Positions 26,688-36,007 of a stretch of DNA of 58,358 bases are shown here, in pieces. The stretch spans positions 1 through 58,358 of the forward strand of contig JAPDJS010000010.1 in the NCBI GenBank assembly GCA_029258975.1. Reading direction: 5' to 3'. The stretch comes from Thermoplasmatota archaeon. Lineage in GTDB: Archaea > Thermoplasmatota > B47-G6 > B47-G6B > 47-G6. The translations under genes were made by a program, and so were the position numbers. Position 1 is the stretch's first letter. The number at the start of each line of letters is the position of its first letter. The notes under the pieces are model-generated. The model worked only from the letters and a program-made list of their open reading frames with translations, was not told the origin of the DNA and did no database searches.

Positions 26688-27320
26688 TTATGGGAATACC
26701 TTGTCTATGTCTAACGGTTCTTCTTCTTTCTTCTCTGCAACTTTACTTATTAACATCGCCATCGTTATATCGCTTCTAGTTCTCTCTAAAATCCCTCTAA
26801 TGCTATCTTGTTTGGATCTAAGCGGTATAAGACCCTGCGGATAATGAAGTTTCATAATATGAGAATACATTTCCTCCATATAATTAAAGAACATGAGCGC
26901 ATCTTGAATCCTATCTTTTCTTAAGCTATCTAACACCTTTCTACGAAGCTCTCCTATAACATCACATAGTCCTAATATGTATGAATCTAATGGGACAGAG
27001 AGTTCCTCTGGGTCTGGAACTTCTCCTCTTTCTATTATCTCCTTAAAAATTAAGGCCTCACAATACTCTTGTAATGCATCTCTTATAAATCCTGCTTGCA
27101 TTACCTCGGGATATCTTTCTACTCTTGCCAAAAGCTGTTGTACTTCATCTCTTAGTTCATTTATTTTAGTCTCAACAAGCTTACCCCTATGAATATCTTG
27201 AATTACTTCAGACGATAGTCTTATGATTTCCCTTGACTTCTTTATTGCAAATTCTCTAAGTTCATCCCTCTGATCTAACCACTTTTTAGCCTCTTCGATA
27301 ATTCTTTCGAGTTTTTTCAT
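26688..27320 (-). CDS. Translin family protein (COG2178)
   Basis: All-helical protein of 210 aa related to eukaryotic translin/TRAX, which bind RNA and single-stranded DNA and cleave RNA as an octamer. Features: long helices throughout, AGFIRDALQEYCEALIFKEIIERG near residue 95 (quoted ends AGFIRDALQEY and FKEIIERG), SYILGLCDVIGELRRKVLD near 112-130, and MYSHIMKLHYPQGLIPLRSKQD. These last two are family hallmarks. Whether it has nuclease activity is unclear; the E-E-D trio of TRAX is not obvious. It is monocistronic and divergent from serA. Confidence 0.85.
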   Translation of the reverse strand: MKKLERIIEEAKKWLDQRDELREFAIKKSREIIRLSSEVIQDIHRGKLVETKINELRDEVQQLLARVERYPEVMQAGFIRDALQEYCEALIFKEIIERGEVPDPEELSVPLDSYILGLCDVIGELRRKVLDSLRKDRIQDALMFFNYMEEMYSHIMKLHYPQGLIPLRSKQDSIRGILERTRSDITMAMLISKVAEKKEEEPLDIDKVFP

Positions 27321-27412
27321 ACACTTTCACCAGTATAATTAAACACAAATTTAAAATAAAATTTAATCGGAGTATCTGTTAAGATATAGGTTAGTAGTTG
27401 GAGGTGCTAAGA

Positions 27413-28369
27413 ATGAGAGTTCTCGTGAATGATGAAATCTCCGAAGAAGGTATCAAACTGCTGAAAGACGCAGGGTTTGACGTAACAGTTCATCATTATG
27501 ATTCAGATGAGCTTAAAAAAATAATAAAGGATTTTGACGCAATAATAGTAAGAAGCGCTACAAAAGTAACGAAAGAAATTATAGAAGAAGGTGCCAAAGG
27601 GAAGCTTAAGGTAATTGGCCGCGCAGGAGTAGGTGTCGATAATATTGATGTCGAGGCTGCTACTAAACACAAAATTATGGTAGTTAACTCGCCCACGGCA
27701 GCTACCAGATCTGTAGCAGAGCTTACAGTAGCTTTTGCATTTGCTCTTGCAAGAGATCTTGTTGCAGCAAATAATGAGCTAAAATCTGGGGAATGGACAA
27801 AGAAAAAACACAAAGGAATGGTTTTAGAAGGAAAAACATGGGGACTCGTGGGATTTGGACGCATAGGGCGTGAAGTAGCTCGCATAGCACTTGCGCTTGG
27901 AATGAATGTCATTGCATATGACGCATATGTAAAAGTGGATATGAAAGGTGTAACTGAGGCGAAAAGTGTTGAAGAAGTACTAAAGAATGCAGATATAGTA
28001 AGTGTTCATGTGCCTTTGACCGAAGAAACCAGAGGACTAATTGGAGAGAAGGAATTAAGAATGATGAGGAAAGGCGCAATATTAATAAATACTGCAAGAG
28101 GAGGGGTCATTGACGAGAAGGCCTTAGCTAAGGTTATAGAGGAAGGACATCTTCGTGGCGCTGGACTAGATGTGTTTGAAGAAGAACCTCCTAGGCCAGA
28201 CAATCCTTTATTAAAGCTAAAAAATGTTTATGTAACGCCACATATAGGTGCTAATACAGTAGAGGCCCAAGAAGTCGCTGGAAAAATAATAGCAGAACAA
28301 GTGATTAAAGCACTAAAAGGTGAAAAGCCTGACTTTATAGTTAATAGGGAGGTTCTTGGATCTTCTTGA
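27413..28369 (+). CDS. serA: D-3-phosphoglycerate dehydrogenase-type 2-hydroxyacid dehydrogenase
   Basis: NAD-dependent D-2-hydroxyacid dehydrogenase, 318 aa, lacking the C-terminal ACT regulatory domain found in longer SerA proteins. Motifs: GRAGVGVDNIDVEAAT, GLVGFGRIGREVARIALALGM (NAD loop, about residues 142-162), INTARGGVIDEKAL (catalytic Arg), and PHIGANTVEAQ (catalytic His). ATG 27413 has GGAGGTG six bases upstream; a TTG at 27398 is open. Phosphoglycerate is the likeliest substrate by overall similarity; glyoxylate or hydroxypyruvate reduction cannot be excluded. Confidence 0.85.
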   Translation: MRVLVNDEISEEGIKLLKDAGFDVTVHHYDSDELKKIIKDFDAIIVRSATKVTKEIIEEGAKGKLKVIGRAGVGVDNIDVEAATKHKIMVVNSPTAATRSVAELTVAFAFALARDLVAANNELKSGEWTKKKHKGMVLEGKTWGLVGFGRIGREVARIALALGMNVIAYDAYVKVDMKGVTEAKSVEEVLKNADIVSVHVPLTEETRGLIGEKELRMMRKGAILINTARGGVIDEKALAKVIEEGHLRGAGLDVFEEEPPRPDNPLLKLKNVYVTPHIGANTVEAQEVAGKIIAEQVIKALKGEKPDFIVNREVLGSS

Positions 28370-28382
28370 GCTCTTTTTATTT

Positions 28383-29306
28383 TCATATAATACCTACAAA
28401 TCTGAAGATTACGTACGTCATTGTTATTAGGATAAACATGTGTTTTAAGGAGCCCGATATTTTTCCTTCATAAACTAATCCACCTACAAGACCTATACCA
28501 ATAGACTGTATTATGCTCCCATAATAAAGAACTAGCGAAAGTTCTCTCACATCTATTGGAATTATTGTAATTCCTCCAAGACTGCCTCCAACAGTTGCAG
28601 ATTGTCCTAATCTCGGTAAGAAAAATACTAAAATAATTAGTATAACAAAAATAAAGACTGCATACGAAATATACATTGTCATTAAATATCCTATTGTTTG
28701 AGAACGGCGCTGTGCATCTAACTCTAATATTTCTCTCAAATCTCTTGCTGCTGTGTGAAGAACGTCGGAAAATTCCCCGCCACTATCAGCGCCTTCTCTA
28801 ATAATCGTGAGAGCCCTTTTTATTAACTTAGATCTAATCTTTGATGCCAGTTTGTCGAGTACCTCAAAAATCGTTACGCCCCATGCCATTGAGGCCGCCA
28901 TTTGCTGTATAAATGCCGTTAACCTTCCATAATTGCCTCTTGCTTGTATTTTCATGGATTCCACAAGACTCATTCCTGATCTCCTATTTTCAGCCAGATC
29001 TCTGAGAAAATCTGGGAATACCCTTTCTATGTCATCCGTGATCTTATCAATATAGGCCCTATAAAATCCATAGGGTCCTAGAAACATCAATAAAGCGTAG
29101 GCAACATAGTGGGGGGTCATTTCAGGCCTAATTATCATTGCAGGAACAAGTGATAAAGCTGCAAGTAAAGAAACTCCTAAGAGAATTTTATCAAAAAATT
29201 CTATACCGCGCTCATAAATTATACGAGATATCCAAAGTTCAAATTTTGATTTTGGAGTGTGCCTTTCAACAAATTCCTCAATCATTTCCTTCATTGTAGA
29301 TGTCAT
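28383..29306 (-). CDS. Type IV pilus/T2SS-F platform protein (TadC-like), second copy
   Basis: Integral membrane platform protein of 307 aa for an archaeal type IV pilus-like machine. Two hydrophobic segments sit near residues 43-80, a cytoplasmic T2SSF domain follows (DIERVFPDFLRDLAENRRSGMSLVESMK, about 92-119, cited by its ends DIERVFPDF and GMSLVESMK), and three or four segments are at the C-terminus. RDLREILELDAQRRSQTIGYL is typical. It lies three bases after the first platform gene, which follows the ATPase. Two adjacent platform proteins are common in archaeal pilus and archaellum-like operons. Confidence 0.85.
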   Translation of the reverse strand: MTSTMKEMIEEFVERHTPKSKFELWISRIIYERGIEFFDKILLGVSLLAALSLVPAMIIRPEMTPHYVAYALLMFLGPYGFYRAYIDKITDDIERVFPDFLRDLAENRRSGMSLVESMKIQARGNYGRLTAFIQQMAASMAWGVTIFEVLDKLASKIRSKLIKRALTIIREGADSGGEFSDVLHTAARDLREILELDAQRRSQTIGYLMTMYISYAVFIFVILIILVFFLPRLGQSATVGGSLGGITIIPIDVRELSLVLYYGSIIQSIGIGLVGGLVYEGKISGSLKHMFILITMTYVIFRFVGII

Positions 29307-29309
29307 GAA

Positions 29310-30218
29310 TCACTTCCTCCTAACAGCATCATACGCCAAATATGCGTAAACGACATGAATGACGGGTAATACGAGAAACATTATCATCTTTATAAGCGTG
29401 AATGTCATTCGGGCTTGGGCAGGATTTGCTGATATCCATCCCATTACAGTAAATATAATTACAAGAAATATAGGAGCAGCAACACCAACTACGACAAAAC
29501 TCTCAATAATTACGCTAAGTGCTTCTAGATCTTTTCTTTGTTCCTGTCTAAGTTCGAACATGTATTGTTCAGCTTTTGTCATCAAATAATTCTTGAGATT
29601 GCCACCAGTGTAGGTAATTGTGATTATGCCCTGAAGAAAGTCCTGTAACTTAACTGATGCTGATCGCGATATAGCATTTAATATGGCAGTCATAACATCA
29701 TAACTAAAAACAACCATGTCTCTATACATTAACGCTGCCTCTTTTGCCATTTCTGGTAAAATATCTCTCTGTCTAGCAAGAGCACCAAAGATTCTACTGA
29801 TTGGAACGTTTGCTGATGCCAAAGCGGCCATGAAGTTTATTGCATACGGAAGTTCCCTATCAATCTGTTTAGCTCTTGATGAGATCTTAAAAAATGGATG
29901 AAAATACACTATGATCCATACAATTGCTATTACTACGACAACTAGCGCAATTTTTAGAGCATATGTAGGGACTGCTAGTATAGCTATCCTCATAGGAGTC
30001 AAAATTAAGACTAATATACTAATAATAGATGCAATTATTCCCCAAAACACATTTCTAGCAAAAGATAGTTTTGGATAAATCTCAGGATACGCTTTTTTTA
30101 ATATAAGTTTGTAGCTATCGGTGAGAAATGATTCTAAAAGATTTCCTAGAGTATTATAAATTACTCTGTCAAGTTTTTTAAGATGTTCTCTCCCTGAGCT
30201 CAGCTCTAACTTCCGCAC
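29310..30218 (-). CDS. Type IV pilus/T2SS-F platform protein (TadC-like), first copy
   Basis: Integral membrane protein of 302 aa, paralogous in layout to the 28383-29306 product. Two transmembrane segments near residues 57-105, a cytoplasmic helical T2SSF region (AKQIDRELPYAINFMAALASANVPISRIFGAL, about 117-148, cited by its ends), then FLQGIITITYTGGNLKNYL and three C-terminal segments. The GTG start at 30218 lies inside the ATPase gene (41-bp overlap), so translation is coupled; no later good start is visible before the conserved region. It probably forms the membrane platform on which the ATPase acts. Confidence 0.82.
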   Translation of the reverse strand: MRKLELSSGREHLKKLDRVIYNTLGNLLESFLTDSYKLILKKAYPEIYPKLSFARNVFWGIIASIISILVLILTPMRIAILAVPTYALKIALVVVVIAIVWIIVYFHPFFKISSRAKQIDRELPYAINFMAALASANVPISRIFGALARQRDILPEMAKEAALMYRDMVVFSYDVMTAILNAISRSASVKLQDFLQGIITITYTGGNLKNYLMTKAEQYMFELRQEQRKDLEALSVIIESFVVVGVAAPIFLVIIFTVMGWISANPAQARMTFTLIKMIMFLVLPVIHVVYAYLAYDAVRRK

Positions 30219-32025
30219 GACCGAACACCTTTTCTAGCACTTTTTCTGGTTTATTATAATATGTAAATATGAGGGTACTAACATCTTTGTAGTCGCTAAT
30301 TCCTCTTGAGATCATCCATTCTATTATTTTGGCACGTCTCATCATTTCTTCTTCAAATTTCTCTTCTGCAATACCAGTAGCTCTAGCAAATCTTTCAAAT
30401 ACATAACTCTTACCTGAGTACTCGAACCTATCAGTTTCTGGATCCCACGAAAAAACTTTGTTTGTAGATATCTCCTGTGTCATAGGATCCACTTCAACTA
30501 TTTCTACTACCTCTGCCATTTTTCTATAAGGCCTACCTCGTATTCGAACAAACTTCTGAAGAATTATCATATCTAACGAAGAGAACATGATTCTCGGGAC
30601 ATTTATAGGTTCTTGCGTGAAACGATGAACTAATGCTCTAGCAGACTCAGCGTGGAATGTAGAATATGTTGTGTGTCCTGTAGCCATCGCTTGGAACATC
30701 ACATACGCTTCCCTTCCACGAACCTCTCCAACGATAATGTATCTTGGCCTCTGTCTTAATGCTGCCCTTAGAAGATCGTACATATCAATTTCCTTACCTT
30801 CTCCTCCAAAACCAGTTCTAGTAACGCTTGGAATCCAGTTGGGATGGGGAAGATTCAGCTCCCTAGTATCTTCAATACTTACAATTTTTTCGTTGGGAGG
30901 TATAAACATTGTCACTGCGTTAAGAGATGTTGTCTTACCAGAGGCTGTTCCTCCTGCAAAAATGGCAGAAGCCCCATATTCTACTGCCAACCAGAAATAT
31001 GCCATCATTTCAGAACTTGCTGTATCCAACTCCACTAACTCTATTGGTGAAAAGGGTCTCTCCCTGAATTTTCTGATTGTAAACGTTGATCCACGAGTAG
31101 TTACTTCTTTACGTAATGTGAGTTGTGCTCTACTACCATCTGGAAGTGTAGCATCCAAAAGCGGGTTTGCCACACTTATATGTTTGCCTGAAATCTGAGC
31201 AAGACGTATAACGAAGTTGTCAAGTTCTGTAGCATCTTGGAAAATAACATTTGTACGCAATGACTGATATTTACGATGGAAAATATAAATAGGTATTTCA
31301 GGACCATCACAAGAAATATCCTCTATCCAAGGATCTCTCATTATCGGATCTATTCTTCCGTATCCTGCAAAATCTCTTGCAATATAATACTTTATTTTTT
31401 CAAGTGATAACCTAGTTACTCGAATTCCGTAGTCGCTAATAACGCGCTCAACTAACTCTTCTATGAATTTCCATTTATTTTCTCCGACTTCTTCTGGATA
31501 TACAATAATTGAAGAGACTATAATATCTCTAATCGTTTCCATTATTCTTACTTCCTGCGGTGTTAAAATAGGTTCAATAACGTGATAAACAAGCTCGTTT
31601 GTAGTTTTACTCCTCAAAATTTTGATATAAGCGTAAGGCTCGTTCACAGGATATTCTTCGACCACTTCATAACCCTCAGGGGTCACAGTGGCAGTGATGG
31701 GTCCCTCAATAGGTGTTGGTTGGCCTGTCTTCATAATTTCCTTTTCAACTTTAAGCAAACTTATTTTCCTACGTTTTCTCTTTTTGGTAGTTTCTAAAAT
31801 CGATGCTGATGCTGCTTCTCTCTTTAAGATTAATATTTTAGTATCTATTTTCGAAATTATGTTTTGATAACGTTGATATAACTTATAGAGCTCTTCAGAT
31901 TTTTTATCTGTTGGAAGATTAGAAGACATAATTTTTGCTCTCTTTTTCTTGTATTCCTCGAAAATTTTATGTTTCTTCTCTTCCAATTTTTTAATTTTCT
32001 TTTCTATCTGCTCACGCTTTGGCAT
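30178..32025 (-). CDS. Type II/IV secretion-system ATPase (pilus assembly)
   Basis: Hexameric traffic ATPase of the GspE/VirB11 superfamily, 615 aa. Residues 1-95 are a highly charged coiled coil unusual for FlaI. The NTPase core has Walker A GGTASGKTTSLNAV (about residue 355), the Asp box VSIEDTRELNLPH, Walker B RYIIVGEVRGREAYVMFQ and the His box ATGHTTYSTFHAES. The operon order ATPase-platform-platform resembles archaeal adhesion-pilus loci; no prepilin or prepilin peptidase is in the window. I do not call it archaellum FlaI because no fla genes are nearby. Confidence 0.88.
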   Translation of the reverse strand: MPKREQIEKKIKKLEEKKHKIFEEYKKKRAKIMSSNLPTDKKSEELYKLYQRYQNIISKIDTKILILKREAASASILETTKKRKRRKISLLKVEKEIMKTGQPTPIEGPITATVTPEGYEVVEEYPVNEPYAYIKILRSKTTNELVYHVIEPILTPQEVRIMETIRDIIVSSIIVYPEEVGENKWKFIEELVERVISDYGIRVTRLSLEKIKYYIARDFAGYGRIDPIMRDPWIEDISCDGPEIPIYIFHRKYQSLRTNVIFQDATELDNFVIRLAQISGKHISVANPLLDATLPDGSRAQLTLRKEVTTRGSTFTIRKFRERPFSPIELVELDTASSEMMAYFWLAVEYGASAIFAGGTASGKTTSLNAVTMFIPPNEKIVSIEDTRELNLPHPNWIPSVTRTGFGGEGKEIDMYDLLRAALRQRPRYIIVGEVRGREAYVMFQAMATGHTTYSTFHAESARALVHRFTQEPINVPRIMFSSLDMIILQKFVRIRGRPYRKMAEVVEIVEVDPMTQEISTNKVFSWDPETDRFEYSGKSYVFERFARATGIAEEKFEEEMMRRAKIIEWMISRGISDYKDVSTLIFTYYNKPEKVLEKVFGRAEVRAELRERTS

Positions 32026-32459
32026 AATATTAGCACCTTACTCACTTAATTATCTCGAACTGTTTGATATCCTTATTGAATTGTCAAAGAGATTATCTCT
32101 CTAATGATTAAGGAAGGATTGTTGCATTATGTCGTCATTTATCTACAACTCAAATATATCTGATTTTCCCGCTCTAGTCATTCCTGGCTTTTTGCAATAA
32201 AATATATGGTCCTCTGCTATATAATAAGCTAACTTCACACTGTGAAAGCGTAGTTTAGAAGTACCTCTCAATGATATGCTTAGTTTCCTTACTTGATACC
32301 TTCTCTAAATAAAGTAGAGAGATACGGAAAGTAATATATTTCTTCAAGCCGTTTCTCAAGTGGATCATAAAAATTTCAAACTGCAATAAAAGTGAAATAT
32401 TCTTTAAATATCCGTTAACGAATCTAAAAATCAATTACATTTTGTTCAGGGTGATGTAA
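32026..32459. promoter_or_regulatory. 434-base divergent gap with promoters for pilus ATPase and aIF2-beta
   Basis: No gene is seen here. A TATA-like TTTAAATA lies at 32403-32410 on the plus strand. A start about 26 bases later leaves a short leader carrying AGGGTGATG before the aIF2-beta ATG (32460). A small inverted repeat TCTCTA/TAGAGA is at 32302-32307 and 32315-32320. The SD of the ATPase gene is GGTGC just upstream of 32025 on the minus strand. The remaining ~250 bases are AT-rich and unexplained. Confidence 0.45.
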
Positions 32460-33140
32460 ATGGTATGGAAATACTCATATGATGATCTCCTAGAAAGAGC
32501 ATATTCACAGCTTCCAGAAATCCAAAAAACTGCAGAGAGATTTCAAGTTCCAAGACCTGAGGTAGTATACGAAGGTAAAACCACGGTAATTAGAAACTTC
32601 AAAGAAATCTGTGAGACTGTAAACCGTGATGAAAAGCATATTCTTCAATTTCTTCTAAGAGAACTAGGTACTTCTGGAGAGATATCTGGCGATATGGCTA
32701 TTCTCCAAGGAAGAATGGATCAGAACAGGGTAATAGACGCTATTGAATCTTACGTTCTCTCATACGTTATTTGTTCAGAGTGTGGCAGTCCAGATACCGA
32801 ATTGATAAAACAAGAACGTAGTCTAATGCTTAAATGTCATGCTTGTGGTGCTCTGAGGCCGGTTGGGTTGGCTAAGATAAGATTACGTGGCACACTGCAA
32901 TCTTTTGCATTTATTCTACGTGAAGGTGGAGAGTACGTAGTCACTATTGAAGGAACGACATCAGAAGGTCATGGGGTAACAAAATTTGGCGACTATACTA
33001 TAATTATCCCAGAAACAAAACCAGGAGAGCGTGTGAGGATAAGAGTATTCAGAATAGTTAGGAACATAGCGTACGCTGAGATCATAGAGAAGCTTCCACA
33101 AGAAAAAGAAAAACGTAAGAGCAGGAAGAGCAGGAAATGA
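32460..33140 (+). CDS. aif2b: Translation initiation factor aIF2 beta with C-terminal TRAM domain
   Basis: Beta subunit of the initiator-tRNA-binding GTPase factor aIF2. Residues 1-140 are the usual protein: an N-terminal helix, the alpha-beta core, and a zinc ribbon with C105/C108 and C126/C129 (CSECGS and CHACGA). Residues of about 150-212 add a TRAM-like RNA-binding beta barrel (EYVVTIEGTTSEGHGVTKFG), and the last 15 residues are a Lys/Arg-rich tail. At 226 aa it is longer than the ~140-aa standard form. Haloarchaeal aIF2-beta is also known to carry a TRAM extension. It heads an operon: the next gene overlaps by four bases. Confidence 0.9.
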   Translation: MVWKYSYDDLLERAYSQLPEIQKTAERFQVPRPEVVYEGKTTVIRNFKEICETVNRDEKHILQFLLRELGTSGEISGDMAILQGRMDQNRVIDAIESYVLSYVICSECGSPDTELIKQERSLMLKCHACGALRPVGLAKIRLRGTLQSFAFILREGGEYVVTIEGTTSEGHGVTKFGDYTIIIPETKPGERVRIRVFRIVRNIAYAEIIEKLPQEKEKRKSRKSRK

Positions 33141-33658
33141 TCTCGATAACAGGTACGCCTGGCACAGGAAAGACCGTTCTTTCCTGGTATTTAACTTTAT
33201 TTTTTAAACACGTATATGATATTAACAAACTAGCAATAAGACATTTTTCTATAGAGTTTGATGTAGACCGCAAATCTCACGTAATAGATATAGATGCTCT
33301 TGCAGAATATATTTCGAAAAACTTTCCCAAAGACTCAATTCTTATAGGACACCTCTCACATCTATTAGGAATTGCTGAGAAAATAATAGTACTCCGAACT
33401 CATCCTAAAGAGCTTGAGAATAGACTTAAAAGAAAAGGATGGCCTGAAAGAAAAATAAGGGAAAATCTTGAGGCAGAAGCCATGAATATTATTACATATG
33501 AGGCACTAGAGCTCACAAACAGAGTTTTTGAGGTTGACACGACCAATATTCATCCTCGAGAGGTTCTTTATCAGACCCTTGAAATTATTTATCGAGAACC
33601 AAATGAGTTTCGTGCACCAAAATTTGACTGGTCAGAGGCGATCTTAGAATGGTATTAG
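33137..33658 (+). CDS. Fap7/hCINAP-like adenylate kinase-type NTPase
   Basis: P-loop NTPase of 173 aa of the archaeal/eukaryotic Fap7 (AK6) family, which acts in the final maturation of small-subunit rRNA with uS11. Motifs: P-loop ISITGTPGTGKTVLSWYL at the N-terminus, the core DSILIGHLSHLLG in place of the usual Walker B region, VLRTHPKELENRLKRKGW (AMP/LID-like) and NLEAEAMNIITYEAL. The ATG overlaps the aIF2-beta stop, linking it to translation genes. True adenylate kinase activity would be weak in this family. Confidence 0.88.
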   Translation: MISITGTPGTGKTVLSWYLTLFFKHVYDINKLAIRHFSIEFDVDRKSHVIDIDALAEYISKNFPKDSILIGHLSHLLGIAEKIIVLRTHPKELENRLKRKGWPERKIRENLEAEAMNIITYEALELTNRVFEVDTTNIHPREVLYQTLEIIYREPNEFRAPKFDWSEAILEWY

Positions 33659-34257
33659 AAAGATTTAGAAAAATATCAGAAAAATATCTTGAAACAGTAT
33701 CGAGGCCATTCTTTATTTTAGGGCCCATGGGAAACAGTATTTTAGGGTTTATAATAGCTATTCTAGCGTTTTTATTGTTTTATCATAATTTTATTTTACT
33801 TCCTGGAGTCCTTGTTCTTTTTAATGGTTTCCTTGACATGATAGACGGCTACATTGCAAGAAAAACGGGCAAGAGCTCTAAACTGGGGGATCTTATTGAC
33901 CATACTCTGGATCGTCTCTCTGATGTGTTTATAATGATAGGATTGACTCAAAGCATCTATGTAGCAGATCATTTGGGATATATCGCTACTATAACCATGC
34001 TTCTCGTAAGTTATATGGGAACTCAAGCCCAAGCATTGGGAGTGGGAAGAGTATACGCCGGACTATTAGGTCGTGCAGACCGTATAGTACTTATATTCAT
34101 TGGATGTATAGCACAGAAGCTCTTTACTGGAAAAATTTATGGTATTACGATCTTAGACATACTAATGCTTTACTTCATTGTCGCGGGAGCGATTACATTT
34201 ATCCAGAGATTTAGAATAGCATACAAAGACTTAAAAGGAAGAAAATCTGAAGAGTGA
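33649..34257 (+). CDS. CDP-alcohol phosphatidyltransferase, probably archaetidylinositol-phosphate synthase type
   Basis: Membrane enzyme of 202 aa that moves a CDP-activated archaeol to an alcohol acceptor. The full CDP-alcohol motif is present: DMIDGYIAR, nine residues, G, then DLIDHTLD (about residues 63-90), where the aspartates bind the metals. About six membrane segments. It overlaps the Fap7 gene by 10 bases. Archaeal homologues with this short length usually make archaetidylinositol phosphate, but the acceptor cannot be read from sequence alone. Confidence 0.85.
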   Translation: MVLERFRKISEKYLETVSRPFFILGPMGNSILGFIIAILAFLLFYHNFILLPGVLVLFNGFLDMIDGYIARKTGKSSKLGDLIDHTLDRLSDVFIMIGLTQSIYVADHLGYIATITMLLVSYMGTQAQALGVGRVYAGLLGRADRIVLIFIGCIAQKLFTGKIYGITILDILMLYFIVAGAITFIQRFRIAYKDLKGRKSEE

Positions 34258-34262
34258 AGACC

Positions 34263-35159
34263 TCAAATAAAGTATCCCATTTCTCTGGCAAGTTCCTCTA
34301 GTCGTCTGATGCGTTCCTCAGTAGGCGGATGTGTTGAAAATAACGCAGAAACTCTTACTCCTCTAAATGGGTTTACGATAAATAGGTGGGCTGTTGCAGG
34401 ATTTCCGCGGGTAAGTGGTTTTCTTCTTACGTAGTACTCAATTTTTTCTAATGCTCTTGCCAGAGATATCGGATCTCGTATAGCAACTGCACCACGATAA
34501 TCAGCCTCGTACTCGCGAGTTCGTGAGATTGCTAGGTGGATAAGCATTGCTGCAATAGGAATTGTAACAGCGGCAATAATCGCAATTAATAAATAAAGGA
34601 CTCCAGCTTCGTTCCTATCCCTTGACATTGATCTAAAGAATGTAGACCAGTACAACATTCTTGCAGCAAATGATATTGCAGATGCTATTGTGGCGGATAT
34701 TGTCATAATCAAGGTATCCCTATTTCTTACATGAGCCATCTCGTGGGCTATAACTCCTCTAAGCTCTTTTTTATCTAATATCCTTAAAAGACCTCTTGTA
34801 ACAGCAACAACTGCCTTCTTTGGGTTTCTACCAGTAGCAAATGCATTGGGAACATCTGTTGGTATAATGGCAACCTTAGGTGTGGGTACTCCCATATTCA
34901 TGGCAACATCTTCAACTATTGAGTACAACTCGGGAGCTTCCTCTTTGGTTACTATTTTTGCCCTATATGTTGCCAAAACCAGTTTGTCGCTTAAAAAATA
35001 TGCTGCAAAATTAAAAACAGCCGCAAATATTATGAAGGCTATCATTGTCGTAATTAAATCAGAATTAAATACATACGCCAGAAGAGTTCCTATTAGTTGG
35101 AATAGTAGAAACACTGCAAGGAACAATATTATTGTACGAACAGTGTTCTTTACGGACAT
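34263..35159 (-). CDS. htpX: HtpX-family M48 membrane metalloprotease
   Basis: Zinc protease for membrane-protein quality control, 298 aa. Two N-terminal membrane segments (about residues 6-55), the zinc motif HEMAHVRNRD (about residues 138-147), two central membrane segments, and the third ligand in SRTREYEADYRGA. It ends in LFSTHPPTEERIRRLEELAREM, typical of HtpX. Starts at ATG 35159; the ATG at 35165 is part of the GGGGATG SD region. It is convergent with the phosphatidyltransferase gene five bases away. Confidence 0.92.
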   Translation of the reverse strand: MSVKNTVRTIILFLAVFLLFQLIGTLLAYVFNSDLITTMIAFIIFAAVFNFAAYFLSDKLVLATYRAKIVTKEEAPELYSIVEDVAMNMGVPTPKVAIIPTDVPNAFATGRNPKKAVVAVTRGLLRILDKKELRGVIAHEMAHVRNRDTLIMTISATIASAISFAARMLYWSTFFRSMSRDRNEAGVLYLLIAIIAAVTIPIAAMLIHLAISRTREYEADYRGAVAIRDPISLARALEKIEYYVRRKPLTRGNPATAHLFIVNPFRGVRVSALFSTHPPTEERIRRLEELAREMGYFI

Positions 35160-35261
35160 TTTCATCCCCTAATGAGTTTTGAGTTTCTGAGATCTTGCTT
35201 CCTTGAAGATATCACAGACGACATATTCTATAAAGTTTATGGTACAAATTTTATTTTACTA

Positions 35262-36005
35262 CTAAAAAAGCGTCTTTATAGCTTCGTTTATCATTCCTTT
35301 TAATTCTTCAGCAAGCTCCTTGGTAGTGGAGAGAACATAGTAGAAAATTATAATGATTACAACAATAGAGAAAAATTTCATGACTAAAGTATGTAATAGA
35401 TAATAATCTATGTCTAATACTTCCACGCCGTAAATTACTCCGACACTTCTGACCATATTCAACAAATATATCAACACTGATACTCCAAGAGCCTTTTTCC
35501 AGTATTTTCTAAAATCTGCTGCCAAAATAGGAGATATTACAAGAGCTATGCTCTGAAGACCTGTACATGCAAAAGTAAACTTATAGCTATATTCCCACGA
35601 GTTTATAACAGTATACTCAAAATTTATGTTTGCAACCAAATTTTTTGAGAGGAGGTAAGCAAAATATGCAGTAGCATTGGTAAGCGTACCAATAAAGCTA
35701 TCAAATAACTTTGCTGGAAAGTATATCAACACAGCTATGGAGATAGTATTAACTATGAACCTTCTCTCTAGCATCCTTGGATTTTTGTAAAGTAAATAGG
35801 ACACAAATAGTATCATAAGAGTCAACAAAATTACGTTAACAAAATCCTTTTCTAAGAGTTCATAGTAAATTGCAAATGTTGCCCATAAAATAAGAAAAAA
35901 ATAAGAAACTAGTCCAAATAAGCGTTTGTATTTTATATTCCATGTATTCTTTTTAAAAAATTGAAATAACGGAAAAAGGAGTGGCAAAATATCGGTAAAT
36001 GTCAT
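35262..36005 (-). CDS. Archaeosortase/exosortase family transpeptidase
   Basis: Multi-spanning membrane protein of 247 aa with the Cys-Arg-His triad of archaeosortases: C147 in FACTGLQSIAL, R186 in LNMVRSVGV and H205 in LLHTLVMK. Archaeosortases cleave C-terminal tripartite signals of surface proteins and, in known cases, attach them to membrane lipid. Seven or eight hydrophobic segments; AGGAGTAATC precedes the ATG. It lies two bases downstream of the stomatin-like gene on the same strand. No classic PGF-CTERM-type substrate is seen in the window. Confidence 0.82.
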   Translation of the reverse strand: MTFTDILPLLFPLFQFFKKNTWNIKYKRLFGLVSYFFLILWATFAIYYELLEKDFVNVILLTLMILFVSYLLYKNPRMLERRFIVNTISIAVLIYFPAKLFDSFIGTLTNATAYFAYLLSKNLVANINFEYTVINSWEYSYKFTFACTGLQSIALVISPILAADFRKYWKKALGVSVLIYLLNMVRSVGVIYGVEVLDIDYYLLHTLVMKFFSIVVIIIIFYYVLSTTKELAEELKGMINEAIKTLF

Positions 36006-36007
36006 GA

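Noticed and set aside
30671..31198. 175-codon plus-strand frame inside the pilus ATPase
   Set aside because: Antisense shadow of the Walker A/B region; no SD or promoter.
30178..32025. Archaellum motor FlaI
   Set aside because: No other archaellum genes are present and there are two TadC-like platform proteins; a pilus or secretion ATPase fits better.
32302..32320. TCTCTA/TAGAGA hairpin as a terminator
   Set aside because: Only 6 bp, no T-run after it, and no gene ends nearby on either strand.
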